Source of the DNA: Reinekea sp. G2M2-21
Lineage (GTDB): Bacteria; Pseudomonadota; Gammaproteobacteria; Pseudomonadales; Natronospirillaceae
NCBI RefSeq assembly: GCF_015687175.1
Contig: NZ_JADPQG010000006.1
Location: 62,001 to 126,000 of the forward strand
Length of the DNA: 64,000 bases
Direction of reading: 5' to 3'
Position 1 is the stretch's first letter; each line of letters begins with the position of its first letter. The notes under the pieces were generated by a model, which was not told the DNA's origin, did not search any database, and saw only the letters and a program-made list of their open reading frames with translations. Shown here one piece after another: positions 17,178-28,900 of this stretch. A program made the position numbers and the translations under genes.

Positions 17178-17900
17178 TCAGGAATTCACTTCAACCGGAG
17201 TGGTTAATATATATCCCGCGCCGCGAACCGTTTTGATCATTTGAGGCGACTTTCCATCATCTTTGAGTTTTGAACGCAACCGACTGATCTGGACATCAAT
17301 TGAGCGATCAAATGGGGATGCATCGCGCCCGCGCAAATGATGAGACAGATCGTCCCGACTCAACACTTCGCCTGGCCGCGTCAAGAATAGGCGTAAGAGA
17401 TTGAAATCTGCCCCATTTAGCGGTTCTGGTGGCTCATCGGCATACTGCAATTCACGATTGGTCATATGCAGGGTAAATTGTCCAAACTTGATCGACTCGA
17501 TTTGTTTGCTGCTTGAAGAACTGGTTTCTTCAAAGCGCCGTAAAACGGCCTTAATGCGGGCCAATAATTCGCGCGGATTAAAGGGTTTGCCGACATAGTC
17601 GTCCGCGCCCAACTCCAAACCTATGATACGGTCGGTTTCATCCGAGCCAGCCGTAAGCATGATAATGGGGACATTTGAGGTGGTGCGCACTTCTTTACAC
17701 AACGTGAAGCCGTCATCACCAGGCATCATGATGTCGAGTACAATCAAATCAAAATGATGAGCCGCCAACTGTCGACGCATAGCATTGCCTTCTTCCGCCG
17801 ACTCAACGTGAAAGCCATTTTTATGCAGATACTCGGTAAGTAGTTCCCGGATTTCCTGATCGTCATCGACTACGAGCAATTTTTTTTGTTGTTCGGACAT
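17178..17900 (-). CDS. OmpR-family response regulator
   Basis: The start is placed at the ATG at 17900 (MSEQQKKLLVVDDDQ), because family members begin a few residues before the receiver; the frame stays open 41 codons further upstream without homology. The 240-residue product has a receiver domain (D12-D14 acidic cluster, phospho-acceptor D56 in LIVLDIMMPGDDG, conserved lysine in YVGKPFNPREL). A winged-helix OmpR domain follows, with RDASPFDRSIDVQISRLRSKL and KTVRGAGYIL. It regulates transcription with the adjacent EnvZ-like kinase. The pair diverges from cyaA. Confidence 0.87.
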   Translation of the reverse strand: MSEQQKKLLVVDDDQEIRELLTEYLHKNGFHVESAEEGNAMRRQLAAHHFDLIVLDIMMPGDDGFTLCKEVRTTSNVPIIMLTAGSDETDRIIGLELGADDYVGKPFNPRELLARIKAVLRRFEETSSSSSKQIESIKFGQFTLHMTNRELQYADEPPEPLNGADFNLLRLFLTRPGEVLSRDDLSHHLRGRDASPFDRSIDVQISRLRSKLKDDGKSPQMIKTVRGAGYILTTPVEVNS

Positions 17901-18212
17901 ACTGCATTCACCGTCGTTTTGAGCTTGCCATTTAAATGTAGACTTAACTTGCATGAAATAATGCCGACCGCGGCGAATTTTTTCACCCCGAATCGTCATC
18001 TCTGTATATTCTTCAGGATTCACGGAGCATTGGGGGAATCACTCGATACTAAATAAACTTGAATTGCGGCCGTCAACAAGCGAGTCTCTTAGCATTTTAA
18101 TGCTAACCTGCTTAACCAGTTTAGTCTGTAACAAAGTATTACACCCCTTTCGACAAAAAACTCAACTAAACTCAGCTTTATAATCAATGACCTGACCGAA
18201 ATTCAACCACAG

Positions 18213-21077
18213 ATGACAGAATCCGCCAATCGAGCCGCTGACACCGGCTACATACAGAGTAACAGCCCAACGTCTGCGCATGTGCAGCATGCGACTCAAC
18301 GTTTTATGGTGGTTAACGAGGGACGAATCAGTCGGGTGCGTGAAGGTTTGCAACCCAAACAACAACAATGCTTTGACCTCTTGCCATTATTGTTTCATAC
18401 CAACCGTGATGGCTTGCCCGGCTATATGAACAGTGCCGACACCCCCACGGGCATAGCCAACTACCATCCCAACGATTCGTTACAACGTCTGGCACAAAGC
18501 CTGAGTCGGGCTCAGATCAATCAACGGATGCAATTGACTAAGCCGCAGTTGTCGGCACTTTATTTGATGGGGTCGAGCGGTAGCATCGGGCAGTCGACAT
18601 CGAGCGATCTGGATATCTGGGTATGCTACAACAGCGACCTGAGCGATCACCAAATTCAGCTACTGGATGAGAAATCACGCGCGATTTCTGCCTGGGCAAT
18701 GGACTTTAATCTTGAAGTGCATTTTTTCCTGATGAATGCACATCGTTTTTCAGGAGGCGAGCAGCAATCGCTGACCGGCGAAAACTGCGGTTCGACACAA
18801 CATGTTCTGTTGCTGGATGAATTTTACCGCACGGCGCAGCTGTTAGCCGGCAATATCCCAGCCTGGTGGTTGGTCCCTGTGGCTCACGAGCAAAATTACG
18901 CCGACGTTGTACAGACGATGTATGACGAAGGTTTCATCAGTGACAATAACTGTACAGATTTTGGCGCCATTGCACGGTTACCGGCAGGAGAATTTATCGG
19001 TGCGGGTATGTGGCAGATTTACAAGGCTATTGACTCACCATACAAATCGGTTTTAAAACTGATCCTTTTGGAAATCTATGCCCGTCAGTATCCACTCATC
19101 AACAGTCTTGCGCACTGGTACAAATCCGACATATACCGGATGCAACTCTCGCTGGATGATCTCGATCCCTATGTGATGTTGTATCGAAGAATTGAAGAGT
19201 ACCTCATTGAGCGGGAAGAATTTCAACGCCTCGATCTGATTCGTCGCTGTTTTTATTTCAAGGTTGGACTCAATCTATCCAAAACCACAAAAAGTTTTAA
19301 CTGGCGCCGGGAACTCATGGATTTTCTGGTCAATTCCTGGGGCTGGGACAAAAGAACGCTGGCGCACCTGGATAATTTCCGTTCATGGACCATAGAGGAA
19401 GTGCTTGACGAACGTCGTTTACTGATTAATGAGTTGACTCACAGCTACCGTTTTTTGACCGAGTTTGCGTCGGAGCATCATGGTGGTCATGTCATGAGCC
19501 AACGCGACTTACTCATCCTGAGCCGAAAACTGCACGCAGCGTTTGATCGTAGACCCGGAAAAATTGATTTTATCCGCATTGGACTGGACGTGGATCTGAG
19601 CCACGAAAAGATTCGCTTGTATGAACGTGAAAGTAAACAGGAACCGGGCGTGTTTTTATGGGCAGCCTATAATCGGCCGCTGGACAATGACCCAGCGCCG
19701 TCACCGTTAAAATACTCCAAGGGTTTATTGGAGACACTGTTGTGGTCGCACTTAAACGGGCTGATAGCCGCGCATCTTCACATCCCTGTTTTTCCGGTAA
19801 AACAACACAGTGTCTCCGAATTCGAAATTCGCATGACGCTGTCGTCAATGCGTCAGCTGATTCCATTGCCATTACCCAAAACCGACAGCACCAGTTTCTA
19901 TCACCCGGCTATTCTGACCAAGGTCGTGTTATTTATTAACCTGGGACGCGACCCGCTGCACTATTTGTCCGCAAAGGGACTGCAGAAAATTTCCGCGCGC
20001 AGCAATAGTCTTGATTTCAGTGGATTGAGAGAGAACCTGGTGCTCAGTCTGGACATGGTGCTGATAAACACCTGGGGAGAAGTCGTTGTTGAACGATTCA
20101 TCGACGACGATGCAATGACAAAGGCACTGAAATCGCTGATCAACCGGGTAAACAAACAGAGCCGTAGCGGACTGCCCTTAGTGGAAACGGTGTGTCACAA
20201 CCAAACTCGTCCACAGGCCATTGCCAAACGCGTTAAAGACCTGTTCAGCGATGCATTGTCTGCCCTATGTTCACCGACCAACCCCAAAAATACCCGCTTC
20301 ACATTCAACATCAGTGATCAGTACGTTATTTTCCAGCATCTCAACAAAGTCACCAACTTTCTGCAATTGCACAGCCTGACGGAGCTTGAACGTCAACTGG
20401 CTCAGGAGCAAGCGGAATACAGCCCGGTGATTTTCGATCGACACTTTCAGGAAGAGCACCCACTGCTTACGCTGCTGTACTCGCATCACAATGCAAACAT
20501 GGTGAATATTGCCTTTGAAATACAGAAAACTGTCGTGGACTATTTTGTACTGGACGAACAGGGCTCATTGAAACGATTTACCCAGCCCTTCCACAGTATG
20601 GAAAACGTCCTTTCGCCATTGGTACGATTTTTAAAAGTCACAGAACACCGGCAACGCAGCAACACGGATGTGCAGTTAATGCCGCAAAGAATCATTCAAT
20701 GTTTTCAAATTCAACGTAAAAATGCCACTTTGCAGCTGACCCGCATTAAGCTAGGCGGCTTGGTTAACAAAGGACGCTTTATCAGCATCCAGGTGAATGT
20801 CGACATTAATGACCAAGGTGGGTTCGACTACCATGTCGTGTGTAATGAACAAGAATTCCACAGCACGGTATTGGGTGACAACCTTTATAACGCCATTGCC
20901 TCATTTATACTCGGGCTGCGTGCGTCTGGTCAGAAATACCCGACCTACATCACTGACCTTGCGTTAACAGAAGCAGTCACAGAAAACCTACCATTCGGCC
21001 ACGACCAGACATTGCATTACATCGAAATGAAATTAAAACTGGAAGCGCGTATCAACAACGCCATGAATCAGCTGTAA
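18213..21077 (+). CDS. cyaA: Class I adenylate cyclase
   Basis: The 954-residue protein is a class I cyclase, about 100 residues longer than E. coli CyaA. The nucleotidyltransferase motif is visible at LMGSSGSIGQSTSSDLDIWV (GS...DLD, about residues 116-136), and the catalytic half runs to about 540. The C-terminal half (about 550-954) is the regulatory region, including DRRPGKIDFIRIGLDVDLSHE at the junction. It makes cAMP from ATP in the cytoplasm. The ribosome-binding site is weak, and a start 31 codons downstream (MVVNEGRIS) is possible. Its neighbour across the element is the Pil-Chp operon, in which cAMP is an output in Pseudomonas, though through a class III enzyme there. Confidence 0.92.
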   Translation: MTESANRAADTGYIQSNSPTSAHVQHATQRFMVVNEGRISRVREGLQPKQQQCFDLLPLLFHTNRDGLPGYMNSADTPTGIANYHPNDSLQRLAQSLSRAQINQRMQLTKPQLSALYLMGSSGSIGQSTSSDLDIWVCYNSDLSDHQIQLLDEKSRAISAWAMDFNLEVHFFLMNAHRFSGGEQQSLTGENCGSTQHVLLLDEFYRTAQLLAGNIPAWWLVPVAHEQNYADVVQTMYDEGFISDNNCTDFGAIARLPAGEFIGAGMWQIYKAIDSPYKSVLKLILLEIYARQYPLINSLAHWYKSDIYRMQLSLDDLDPYVMLYRRIEEYLIEREEFQRLDLIRRCFYFKVGLNLSKTTKSFNWRRELMDFLVNSWGWDKRTLAHLDNFRSWTIEEVLDERRLLINELTHSYRFLTEFASEHHGGHVMSQRDLLILSRKLHAAFDRRPGKIDFIRIGLDVDLSHEKIRLYERESKQEPGVFLWAAYNRPLDNDPAPSPLKYSKGLLETLLWSHLNGLIAAHLHIPVFPVKQHSVSEFEIRMTLSSMRQLIPLPLPKTDSTSFYHPAILTKVVLFINLGRDPLHYLSAKGLQKISARSNSLDFSGLRENLVLSLDMVLINTWGEVVVERFIDDDAMTKALKSLINRVNKQSRSGLPLVETVCHNQTRPQAIAKRVKDLFSDALSALCSPTNPKNTRFTFNISDQYVIFQHLNKVTNFLQLHSLTELERQLAQEQAEYSPVIFDRHFQEEHPLLTLLYSHHNANMVNIAFEIQKTVVDYFVLDEQGSLKRFTQPFHSMENVLSPLVRFLKVTEHRQRSNTDVQLMPQRIIQCFQIQRKNATLQLTRIKLGGLVNKGRFISIQVNVDINDQGGFDYHVVCNEQEFHSTVLGDNLYNAIASFILGLRASGQKYPTYITDLALTEAVTENLPFGHDQTLHYIEMKLKLEARINNAMNQL

Positions 21078-21101
21078 AAAAACCGATGAAATGATCGGGT
21101 T
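21076..21101 (-). terminator. Rho-independent terminator of the Pil-Chp operon
   Basis: On the minus strand AACCCGAT and ATCGGTT pair around a six-base loop and are followed by seven T residues. It faces the minus-strand operon and overlaps the last bases of cyaA. It now lies beyond the MITE-like insertion relative to chpC. Confidence 0.65.
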
Positions 21102-21133
21102 GTCTCACGTTACCAGAAATCCAATACAGGTCA

Positions 21134-21399
21134 TAGTGTCCTAAGTTGGAAGATCGTATAGTTTCAGAGCGAACGGGAAACGCTAGTACAAGGCGCTCTT
21201 TGTAGAGAATATCGAGATCTTTTCAAGAAGAGCAACGCCGTAGCAGTTTTTTTCATGAGTTCCCTTCGGGCGCGACATTCAAGCTCTCTAGCGTCGTTCT
21301 GCCTCTTGCCAATGGAACAGCCATTGACTGTGAGACACGCCTTGCTAAAGACATTGAATGACACGCTGAATACATGCGAACTTCTGACTCAGGACACTA
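21134..21399. mobile_element. MITE-like element, 266 bp, TA-flanked
   Basis: The ends are imperfect inverted repeats of about 26 bp: left TAGTGTCCTAAGTTGGAAG (from 21134) and right, read on the other strand, TAGTGTCCTGAGTCAGAAG (from 21399). Similarity continues inward (ATCGTAT versus TTCGCAT). Both termini carry TA, compatible with a TA target duplication of the IS630/Tc1-mariner type. The interior has hairpin-forming segments (CAATGG/CCATTG; GGCG..GCTCTT/AAGAGCGCC) and no transposase. The right end supplies the stop codon of chpC. Family assignment is inference. Confidence 0.6.
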
Positions 21400-21876
21400 G
21401 CCAAGCTTGGCTAACAACGACTCCAGGTAATCCAGATCGGGAATTACAGCCTTACCCAGTTGCGTAATGACCGCCATCTTCTCCGCAATCCCAGTCGACG
21501 TTTGTTTGTCTTCACGCACTTCAGCTTCTGACAGTTTGATCATACGCGGAATACCCTGGACCAATACCGCAAAAAAGCGATACCGAGACTGCCCCGTGGT
21601 AGCATTGAATACCGCTAAACGAGCATTGTCGGAATCTCGGCCATGAACCTGGCTATTGGCAATTTCGTAACTGATAACAGGAATATGCTCGCCGCGCCAT
21701 TGCGCAAATCCAATGGACCAGGAAGGAGCACCTTCATAGGATTCAATTTGCGGAAGTGGCACCACTTCGGCAATAACCACGTTAGGTACCAACAAACTCT
21801 TGTTTTGCACCGGAACCAACAAACTGGCCACAATATTCTGGTTAGTGCTGATTTTCATTCTGGTCGGACTTTTCAT
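21397..21876 (-). CDS. chpC: CheW-like protein ChpC of the Pil-Chp system
   Basis: The ATG at 21876 is chosen because AGGAAG lies six bases upstream and 19 bp separate it from the chpB stop; an in-frame ATG at 21924 would overlap chpB. The 159-residue protein is a CheW-type adaptor (SLLVPNVVIAEVV, GFAQWRGEHIPVISYE) linking receptor and kinase. It is the last gene of the cluster, as in Pseudomonas. The stop TAG is formed by the terminal bases of the MITE-like element: without the insertion, the frame would read on through at least 50 bases, so the natural C-terminus may have been altered. Confidence 0.83.
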   Translation of the reverse strand: MKSPTRMKISTNQNIVASLLVPVQNKSLLVPNVVIAEVVPLPQIESYEGAPSWSIGFAQWRGEHIPVISYEIANSQVHGRDSDNARLAVFNATTGQSRYRFFAVLVQGIPRMIKLSEAEVREDKQTSTGIAEKMAVITQLGKAVIPDLDYLESLLAKLG

Positions 21877-21895
21877 CTCATACTTCCTTAACGCT

Positions 21896-22924
21896 TTAAG
21901 CGGCTTGCTCTTGATGTTCAGCAAGCCAACGTATCAATTTCTCAGCCATTTCAGTCGGAGTGCCCCGCCAATCGACCGTTCCGGCCTCAAAAGCAGAGTC
22001 CGGCATGGAGCTTTGCACGCAGCTTTCAGCCGACTGAGCCCAAACCGTGCCTTCATTCTGTTTCACCAATGCGGACCCCAAGGCACCATCGCTACCCATG
22101 CCACTAAATATGATGGTGTTGCATTTCGACCCGAAATGCTCGGTGACGTTTTCCAACAAATGATCGTGACTGGGGCCGTAAGGACCGCTCCACGGGTTCG
22201 CCTGCCATAAAATGCCGTGGTTTTCCGTAAAGTTCACTTCGTTATCGACCGGTATGACACACACTTGCCCATTGGCCATTTGCACACCATGCTCGCCGTT
22301 AATCACAGATAAAGCGGTGTGGCGACCCACCGAATGCACCAACGCATCCAGACAACCGGCATCAATGTGCTGAGCATACAAGAAGGTAGCGGGTATTTCG
22401 GCGGGCAACAGATCAAGAAATTCCTTCACGGCTTGAGGACCACCGAGAGAAGCGCATAGGACCCAAACAGGACCCAACTGCGGGCTGGGTGCGTTTTTTA
22501 ATGACTCTGGCAGCTCAAACACTGGCTGTTCAGACTTAGCCATCAGTGTGTCGAGGTTTATCTGAGGTGCTGCGTTACTCTTGTCTTCAACGGCTGGCGC
22601 AAAAGACTCCAGTTTTTCGTGTATTCGCCTGCACCAGCGAATATAGTCTTCATCGTTTTTACCCGGAATATTGCCATCACCAAAGAGGATCGGAGCTTCG
22701 GTCAGCTCCAGAATTTCCTGAACAAAGTCAGTCCACTGCTCTTCCTCTTCCAATTCCACCACCCACAAACGAATGGTTTCATTGGCAAGGAACGCTTTAT
22801 TCAAACGCTCTGGCGAGGTATTGACCGCCACTTCATAACCGGCCTCCGTGATCACAGACTGCATCTGATGCTGGACCAACGGAGTCGTCGCAATGATACC
22901 GACACGATTATGTTTGCCATTCAT
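21896..22924 (-). CDS. chpB: CheB-like methylesterase ChpB
   Basis: The 342-residue protein has a degenerate receiver-like N-terminus (about 1-110) that lacks a clear phospho-acceptor: WVVELEEEE stands where a LLLDxxMP segment would be. A C-terminal CheB methylesterase domain runs from about 150 to 340. Catalytic elements are the serine in CASLGGPQ, the histidine in YAQHID and the aspartate in GMGSDGA. It would demethylate glutamates of PilJ, opposing PilK. The apparent loss of the receiver aspartate suggests it is not controlled by phosphorylation from ChpA in the standard way. It starts 5 bp after chpA. Confidence 0.86.
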   Translation of the reverse strand: MNGKHNRVGIIATTPLVQHQMQSVITEAGYEVAVNTSPERLNKAFLANETIRLWVVELEEEEQWTDFVQEILELTEAPILFGDGNIPGKNDEDYIRWCRRIHEKLESFAPAVEDKSNAAPQINLDTLMAKSEQPVFELPESLKNAPSPQLGPVWVLCASLGGPQAVKEFLDLLPAEIPATFLYAQHIDAGCLDALVHSVGRHTALSVINGEHGVQMANGQVCVIPVDNEVNFTENHGILWQANPWSGPYGPSHDHLLENVTEHFGSKCNTIIFSGMGSDGALGSALVKQNEGTVWAQSAESCVQSSMPDSAFEAGTVDWRGTPTEMAEKLIRWLAEHQEQAA

Positions 22925-22929
22925 CAGAA

Positions 22930-25900
22930 TTACGACTCGTTTAACAGACGTTCGATCATGGCTAACAGCGGACCTTCCTGGAAAGGTTTACCCATGTATT
23001 CATTTACCCCAATCGATAACGCTCGCTCTCGGTGTTTGCTTCCGGTACGAGACGTAATCATGATGATGGGGATGTGTTTCAAACGTTCATCGTGACGCAC
23101 GCGTGATGCGACTTCGAAACCGTCCATGTGTGGCATCTCAATATCCAGCAAGATCAGGTCTGGTATTTCATCAATCATCTGAGCAATAGCATCGGCACCA
23201 TGTTTTGCCAACATGACATCCATACCGTTCCGCTCAAGCAGACGACTGGTTACCTTACGAACCGTCACCGAGTCATCACACACCATAACCTTTGAAGGAC
23301 CATCCTTCTTACGCGGCTCGTTTTCTGGTTGAGAGTGCCCCAACATGGCGGCATTCTGATGTTCGACCACCAACTCGGAACGAATCAATGCGGACAGGTC
23401 AAGAATGACCACCACGGAACCATCACCGAGAATCGTCGCACCTGAAACTCCAGGCACCTTACTGAACTGCGCACCCAAAGTTTTTACCACGATTTCACGC
23501 GAACCCATCAAGCGATCAACATGCAAAGCCATAGAATGACGATCATCGCTACCGCGCACCAACACAAGCGGCACTGACGTTTCAATGGACGACATTGCAG
23601 GACGCGCTCCGGTATGTAACAACGCTCCCATGTATTCAAGGCGATACCGGCGACCACCATATTCAAACAGTGGTGCATTTGGCTGGTAATATTCTGCCAG
23701 CTGCTTTGGCGTTACGCGGACAATACCCTCGATGGACGTCAATGGCAGTGCGTAAAGATCATCCAATGTGTTAACCATCAGGGCGCGGTTAACTGACACA
23801 GTAAACGGCAGTCGAATCGTAAATACGGTGCCCTGACCCAGTTGAGAATCAATATAGATGTTGCCTCCGAGTTGCTTAACTTCGGAGTTCACTACATCCA
23901 TACCCACACCGCGACCGGAAATCTGAGTGACTTTTTCCGCCGTACTGAAACCAGCCTCAAGAATAAACTGCATTATTTCAGTTTCATTGAGGTCAGCATC
24001 AGGCTTCATCAGCCCACGCTCAATGGCCTTGTCTTTGATCTTATCAACATCAATTCCCTTACCGTCATCCTGCAAGCGCAAGACGATGTCACCGCCTTCT
24101 CGGGACAATTCCAGCTCAATGATCCCTTTGGCATTCTTACCGGCTGCCTGACGACCTTCGGGCATTTCAATACCATGATCTACAGCGTTACGCAGTAAGT
24201 GCTCTAAAGGAGAGATCATCCGTTCCAATACGGTACGGTCAACTTCACCTTCTGCATTACCGACAATAAAATCAACCTGTTTTCCTAACTCACCGGAGAC
24301 TTGTCGAACAATACGACGCAGTCGGGGCAACAGTCGGTTAAACGGTACCATTCGGGTACGCATCAGACCTTCCTGCAATTCGGTGTTAATACGGCTTTGC
24401 TGCAGCAGAATTGTTTCCGCGTCCCGCGTTTTGTCCGACAACGTTGATTTGATGTCTTGAAGGTCGTATGTCGCCTCCATCAATGAACGGGACAACTGCT
24501 GGATTTGCGAATAACGGTCCATTTCCAACGGGTCAAAATCTTCGTAGTTTGTTTCTTCTGCCCGTTCCTGCCGGAAAATAATCTGCGCTTCGGTTTCCAT
24601 ATCCAAGCGACGCACATGGTCACGCAAGCGATCAATGGTTTGATCCATATCGCCCAGCGTGAAGCCGAAGTCACTGACTTCCTGTTCCAATCGGGCACGT
24701 GAGATGGAGGTTTCACCCGCTAAGTTAACCAGCCCCTCAAGTAAGTTAGCACTTACCTTCACGGTTTCCTGTGGCTGGGCACGCCGAGCTTGAGCACCTC
24801 CGCCATCATTTCGGCTATCGACTTGTGACGTTTTGGCTTTGAAAGGAACCACTTTGTTAGCCGGTTGTTCATCCTGAGCAGTTACCTCAGGCTTCGGCAC
24901 TACCTCCAGCTTTGGGGTTTCTGACTGACGTTCGCTGGATATCTGTTCGATTTCAGATTCATCAAGGTCAGATACCATTTGGATGACACTGGGGCCAAAT
25001 CCGCCGCCTTCAGTTCCATGCTGTTCCAGAATTTTTTGCAACTCTTCGATATTGCTGACCAACCTGTCCTGACGTGCAAGAATGTCAGCAAAAAAGCGCT
25101 CATCCAACGGCAACTTGTTCTGTTGAGCACGAATAACGAAAGTTTCAAAGTCGTGACTTTGATCGCCCAGTTCTTTCAATCTGGCCAGCCTTGCCCCCCC
25201 TTTCAGGGTGTGCAAAACACGCTTCATTTCATCGGCATGAGCCTCATTGCTTGAATCAGCCCGCCATTCTTCAACGGCATTTTCCAATTCATTAAGCAAT
25301 TCGCCGGCTTCATCAATAAAAATTTCCAGAATATCGAAATCCAGATCATCTGGCAGATCAACGGAAACATCCTGCTGATCAGAGTCTATTGCGGTCACTT
25401 CAGACTCAGGCTTACTAATATCAGCGTCATCAGCGTCATGTGGCTCTGCCGAACTTATCTCATCACTAGATTCAGAAGCCGGTACAACCTCATCAAAATC
25501 GGCCTCTTCAGCCGGCTCTTCAACAACAGCGGTTAACGTGGCTGGTGTGGCAGGAGCACCTGGGTTTTTCCGAAAATGAGAAATGGCAGCCACGAGATCA
25601 GGAGCGGACATGCAGGTCATGCTGCTTTCAATATCGCCAACCATAACGGCTAACCGATCGTGACACTGCTGTAACAGGGCGATCAAACCTTCTGAGGGAT
25701 GATATTGCCCCTGAGCCAAACCTTCGTACAAGAATTCAAGTTCGTGTGCCAAGTCACCCAAAGGTGTCACTTCTGCCATGCGAGCGCCACCTTTCAACGT
25801 ATGTAAATCACGTTGCAGGGACTCTACTTCAATGGTGTTCTTGGTGTCAGCAACCCAGTTTTCCAGTGAGTGCTGGATACTTTCCAGAATGTCATTGGCT

Positions 25901-28900
25901 TCTTCCAGGAAGATTTCAACCAATTCCGGATCGCCATCGATCATATAGCGCTCAGCAGCCTCGGTTGCCACTGGTGCAGGGTCTTCGACCAACGATGAAT
26001 CACCTTTGGTCGCACCAGACTCATGGTTCAATGATTCCAATTGCGACAATTCACTATCAACAGCCTTCGGCGCCACCACTTCAAATGGTATCGCATAGAC
26101 GGTGTAGAGCTGCTGTAGCCTCTCAGAAAACAAAGCATCAGTGCGGATGGACTGACCCGCGGCCAACCGATCCATCATTGAAATCAAGGATTCATGACCG
26201 TCGTAGGCCAGGTCAAAAAACTTTTCTTCAATGATATAAGGATTTGATTCCGCTGCCTGATACAGAGATTTCAGTTCATTGCTCAACTGCGACAGGGGCA
26301 TCAGATCTACCGCGTGAGCGGCCTGAGCTAAGGTATCAAGTTCCCGAATTAATGTTTCTGTTGCGTGCCCAGAGTCACCGCGGTCGCGCCACTGCTCAAG
26401 GATGCTTTCTGCATCCATCACAATGTCCATGCTTTCCGACAGGAAAATGGACATCAAACTCACTTCTTCTTGCTGCGTAGCCATATCAGCGGAAGACAGT
26501 TGACGACGCTGCTCAGTCACCCGGCTGATAAAATTGGCAACATCTTGTGGCTGTGCAGCACTCGGTTCAGAATCCACGTAACGCTTTATCAGACTGACCA
26601 TTTCTCCGGTCAGGGCAACAAACTCCTGCGACGCCTGTTGTCCACGTTCCTGTAAATCCTTCACCCAGAATTCAACCGGCAACACGGTATCTGCAATGAC
26701 TTCCATACTGGCCATATGAGCAGAACCTTTGATGGTATGCAGAGCACGCTGCAACGCATCCGGCAGCTTGTTACCTACCGGTTCATCGGTTAAATAGTTT
26801 TCAACAAATTCAAGATGTGATTCCAACTCGGTTTTAAAAATCTTCAGAAGATTTTCGTCGCCATCCGCGTCGCCAACCTCAGCGGAATCTTCATCAAATT
26901 GTTCAAAGTCGTCTGTTACCTGAAAATTATCGGCAGCAGAAAAAGTGTCTTCGGCAATGCCGACATCCAATTCTGTGGCTTCTACAGCGGATATATTGTC
27001 GAGGTCTTCCTGATTCTCAACGGATTCATCAACTGCATCCGCATCATCTATCGCAGGCGTTGTAGATTCCCATTGCACTGCTTCCCCTTTGGACAAGGCA
27101 TGCGCAATCTCAGATAAGAAATCAGCTCGAGTCGTATCTGGCTTAACCTTGTCTTCAAACGCTTTAACCAAGGCTGGGACTTCGGCGGTGACTTCCTCAA
27201 TAACACGGAGTAAATCTTCGCTGCGTTGAATGGACCCGTCAATCAGCCGATTTAACATGTTTTCAATGGCCCAGGCGGTTTCACCAACAACCGTTGCCCC
27301 AACCATACGTCCACTGCCTTTTAAGGTATGGAATGCCCGTCTGAATTCGGTTAATGACCCAGAGTCGGATTCATCTGCTTTATATTTAGGGTAAAACTCA
27401 CGAATAGTCTCAATGACTTCTTCGGCTTCTTCGATGAATATTTCGAGAATTTCATCGTCGATCAAATCATCCGATTCCTCGGTCCCTGCGGAATCAGAAA
27501 CGTCCGTTTCCATGACAACAGAATCGGACGTTTCGCTTTCAATTTCAGAGTCAACAACTAACTCATCAATCGCGTCAGACTCAGGCTGCTCGACCGGGAT
27601 GCTTTCCGCTTTCACATCAGCCCCAGAATCCAAAGTAAGATCCTGTTCTTCAGAAGAAAATTCTGCCTGATTGATTACGAGAGTATCGTTGAATTCATCT
27701 TCATTGATTTCAGCGATGGGCAGCTCCTGCCAATCGTCCTCAATATCAAGCGTTATGGAGTCATCACCAAAATCAATGACCGTATCGGTTTCTGAAGCGA
27801 CTTCATCACCCCAATCAATAACGGTTTCTGTCAGCGAGTCGTCCGAATCAGTTTCAGTCACCTCGACAACACTACTCTGTTCTTCTGCTTCGGCCAAAGT
27901 AGGTGTGATTTCAATTTCAGATTCGACAGAGAATTGATCAGAATCCAAGCTTTCGTTCACATTGACCGCCGAGTCGCCATCACCCAGACTAGACGCAGAG
28001 TCGGCTTTAGCGTCGTGACTTTCACTTTCAGGCTCCAATACAGGCGACGCTTCCGACTGACGATTGCCGGTCAAAATGATAGTGACACCGAGTTTCTCAA
28101 GCGATCCTGCTGCTCGCTCCAAAATGTCCAGACTGGTCGCATGACCATCACGGGTTAACCGTTCAAGATAGTATTCAACCCCGACCAAAGCATCTGCGAG
28201 CAGGTCCATTTCCTGCCATTCAGGACGATAACGCTCTGTTATCAACCGGTTTTGTACGTACTCCTGAACTGCTTGCAGAATGCGCGCTGCATCGTTCAGT
28301 GGCACCATTAACAGACCGCCCCGAATGGCGCCTAAAGTAGCTGGTGCTTCCGCCAAAAGAGCATGATCAAAGTGCGAACCAATGTATTCAACAATGGCAT
28401 CTTTTACCTGTTCGATACCATTTCTAGCTTCGCGTAACACTGCATTGTGGGCGTTATTAACATCCACCTGATTTCCATGATTGGGCGAATCGAGATTGGA
28501 ATCGGCGACAATTCCTGACAGGGTGGCTTCGACATAGAGCACGGCACCGGCGATGTCCATGAGCACGCCGTCATCTTCCAACGTTGGTTTAGCCTGGGCA
28601 TCGCGGATGATATCCAATTGCTCACTGAGGACGCGGCGTGGATTGCCCAAACCAACTACAGCCATCGTGTCACATAGCTGTTGAATAGGGGCAGCTAACT
28701 CGCTCAGACGCGAAGTTTCGGTTACCTGCGTACGAACCATCAGATCCAACGCATCTTTCAGTCGCGAAAGTTCTTCCAACAGTGCAGTTACCACACTGCC
28801 TACGGCTTCTTTATCCGGACCGGCCAAACGAGCGCGTTGCGTCTCAACTTCGTGATCCGATGGCAGGGCTTCGATTAACCTGAATTGCCGTTGGACTTTG

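Noticed and set aside
18024-18212. CRP-type site in the cyaA upstream region
   Set aside because: No TGTGA-N6-TCACA match could be found.
21164-21364. 66-codon frame inside the MITE-like element
   Set aside because: It follows the palindromic structure of the element and has no transposase-like motif.
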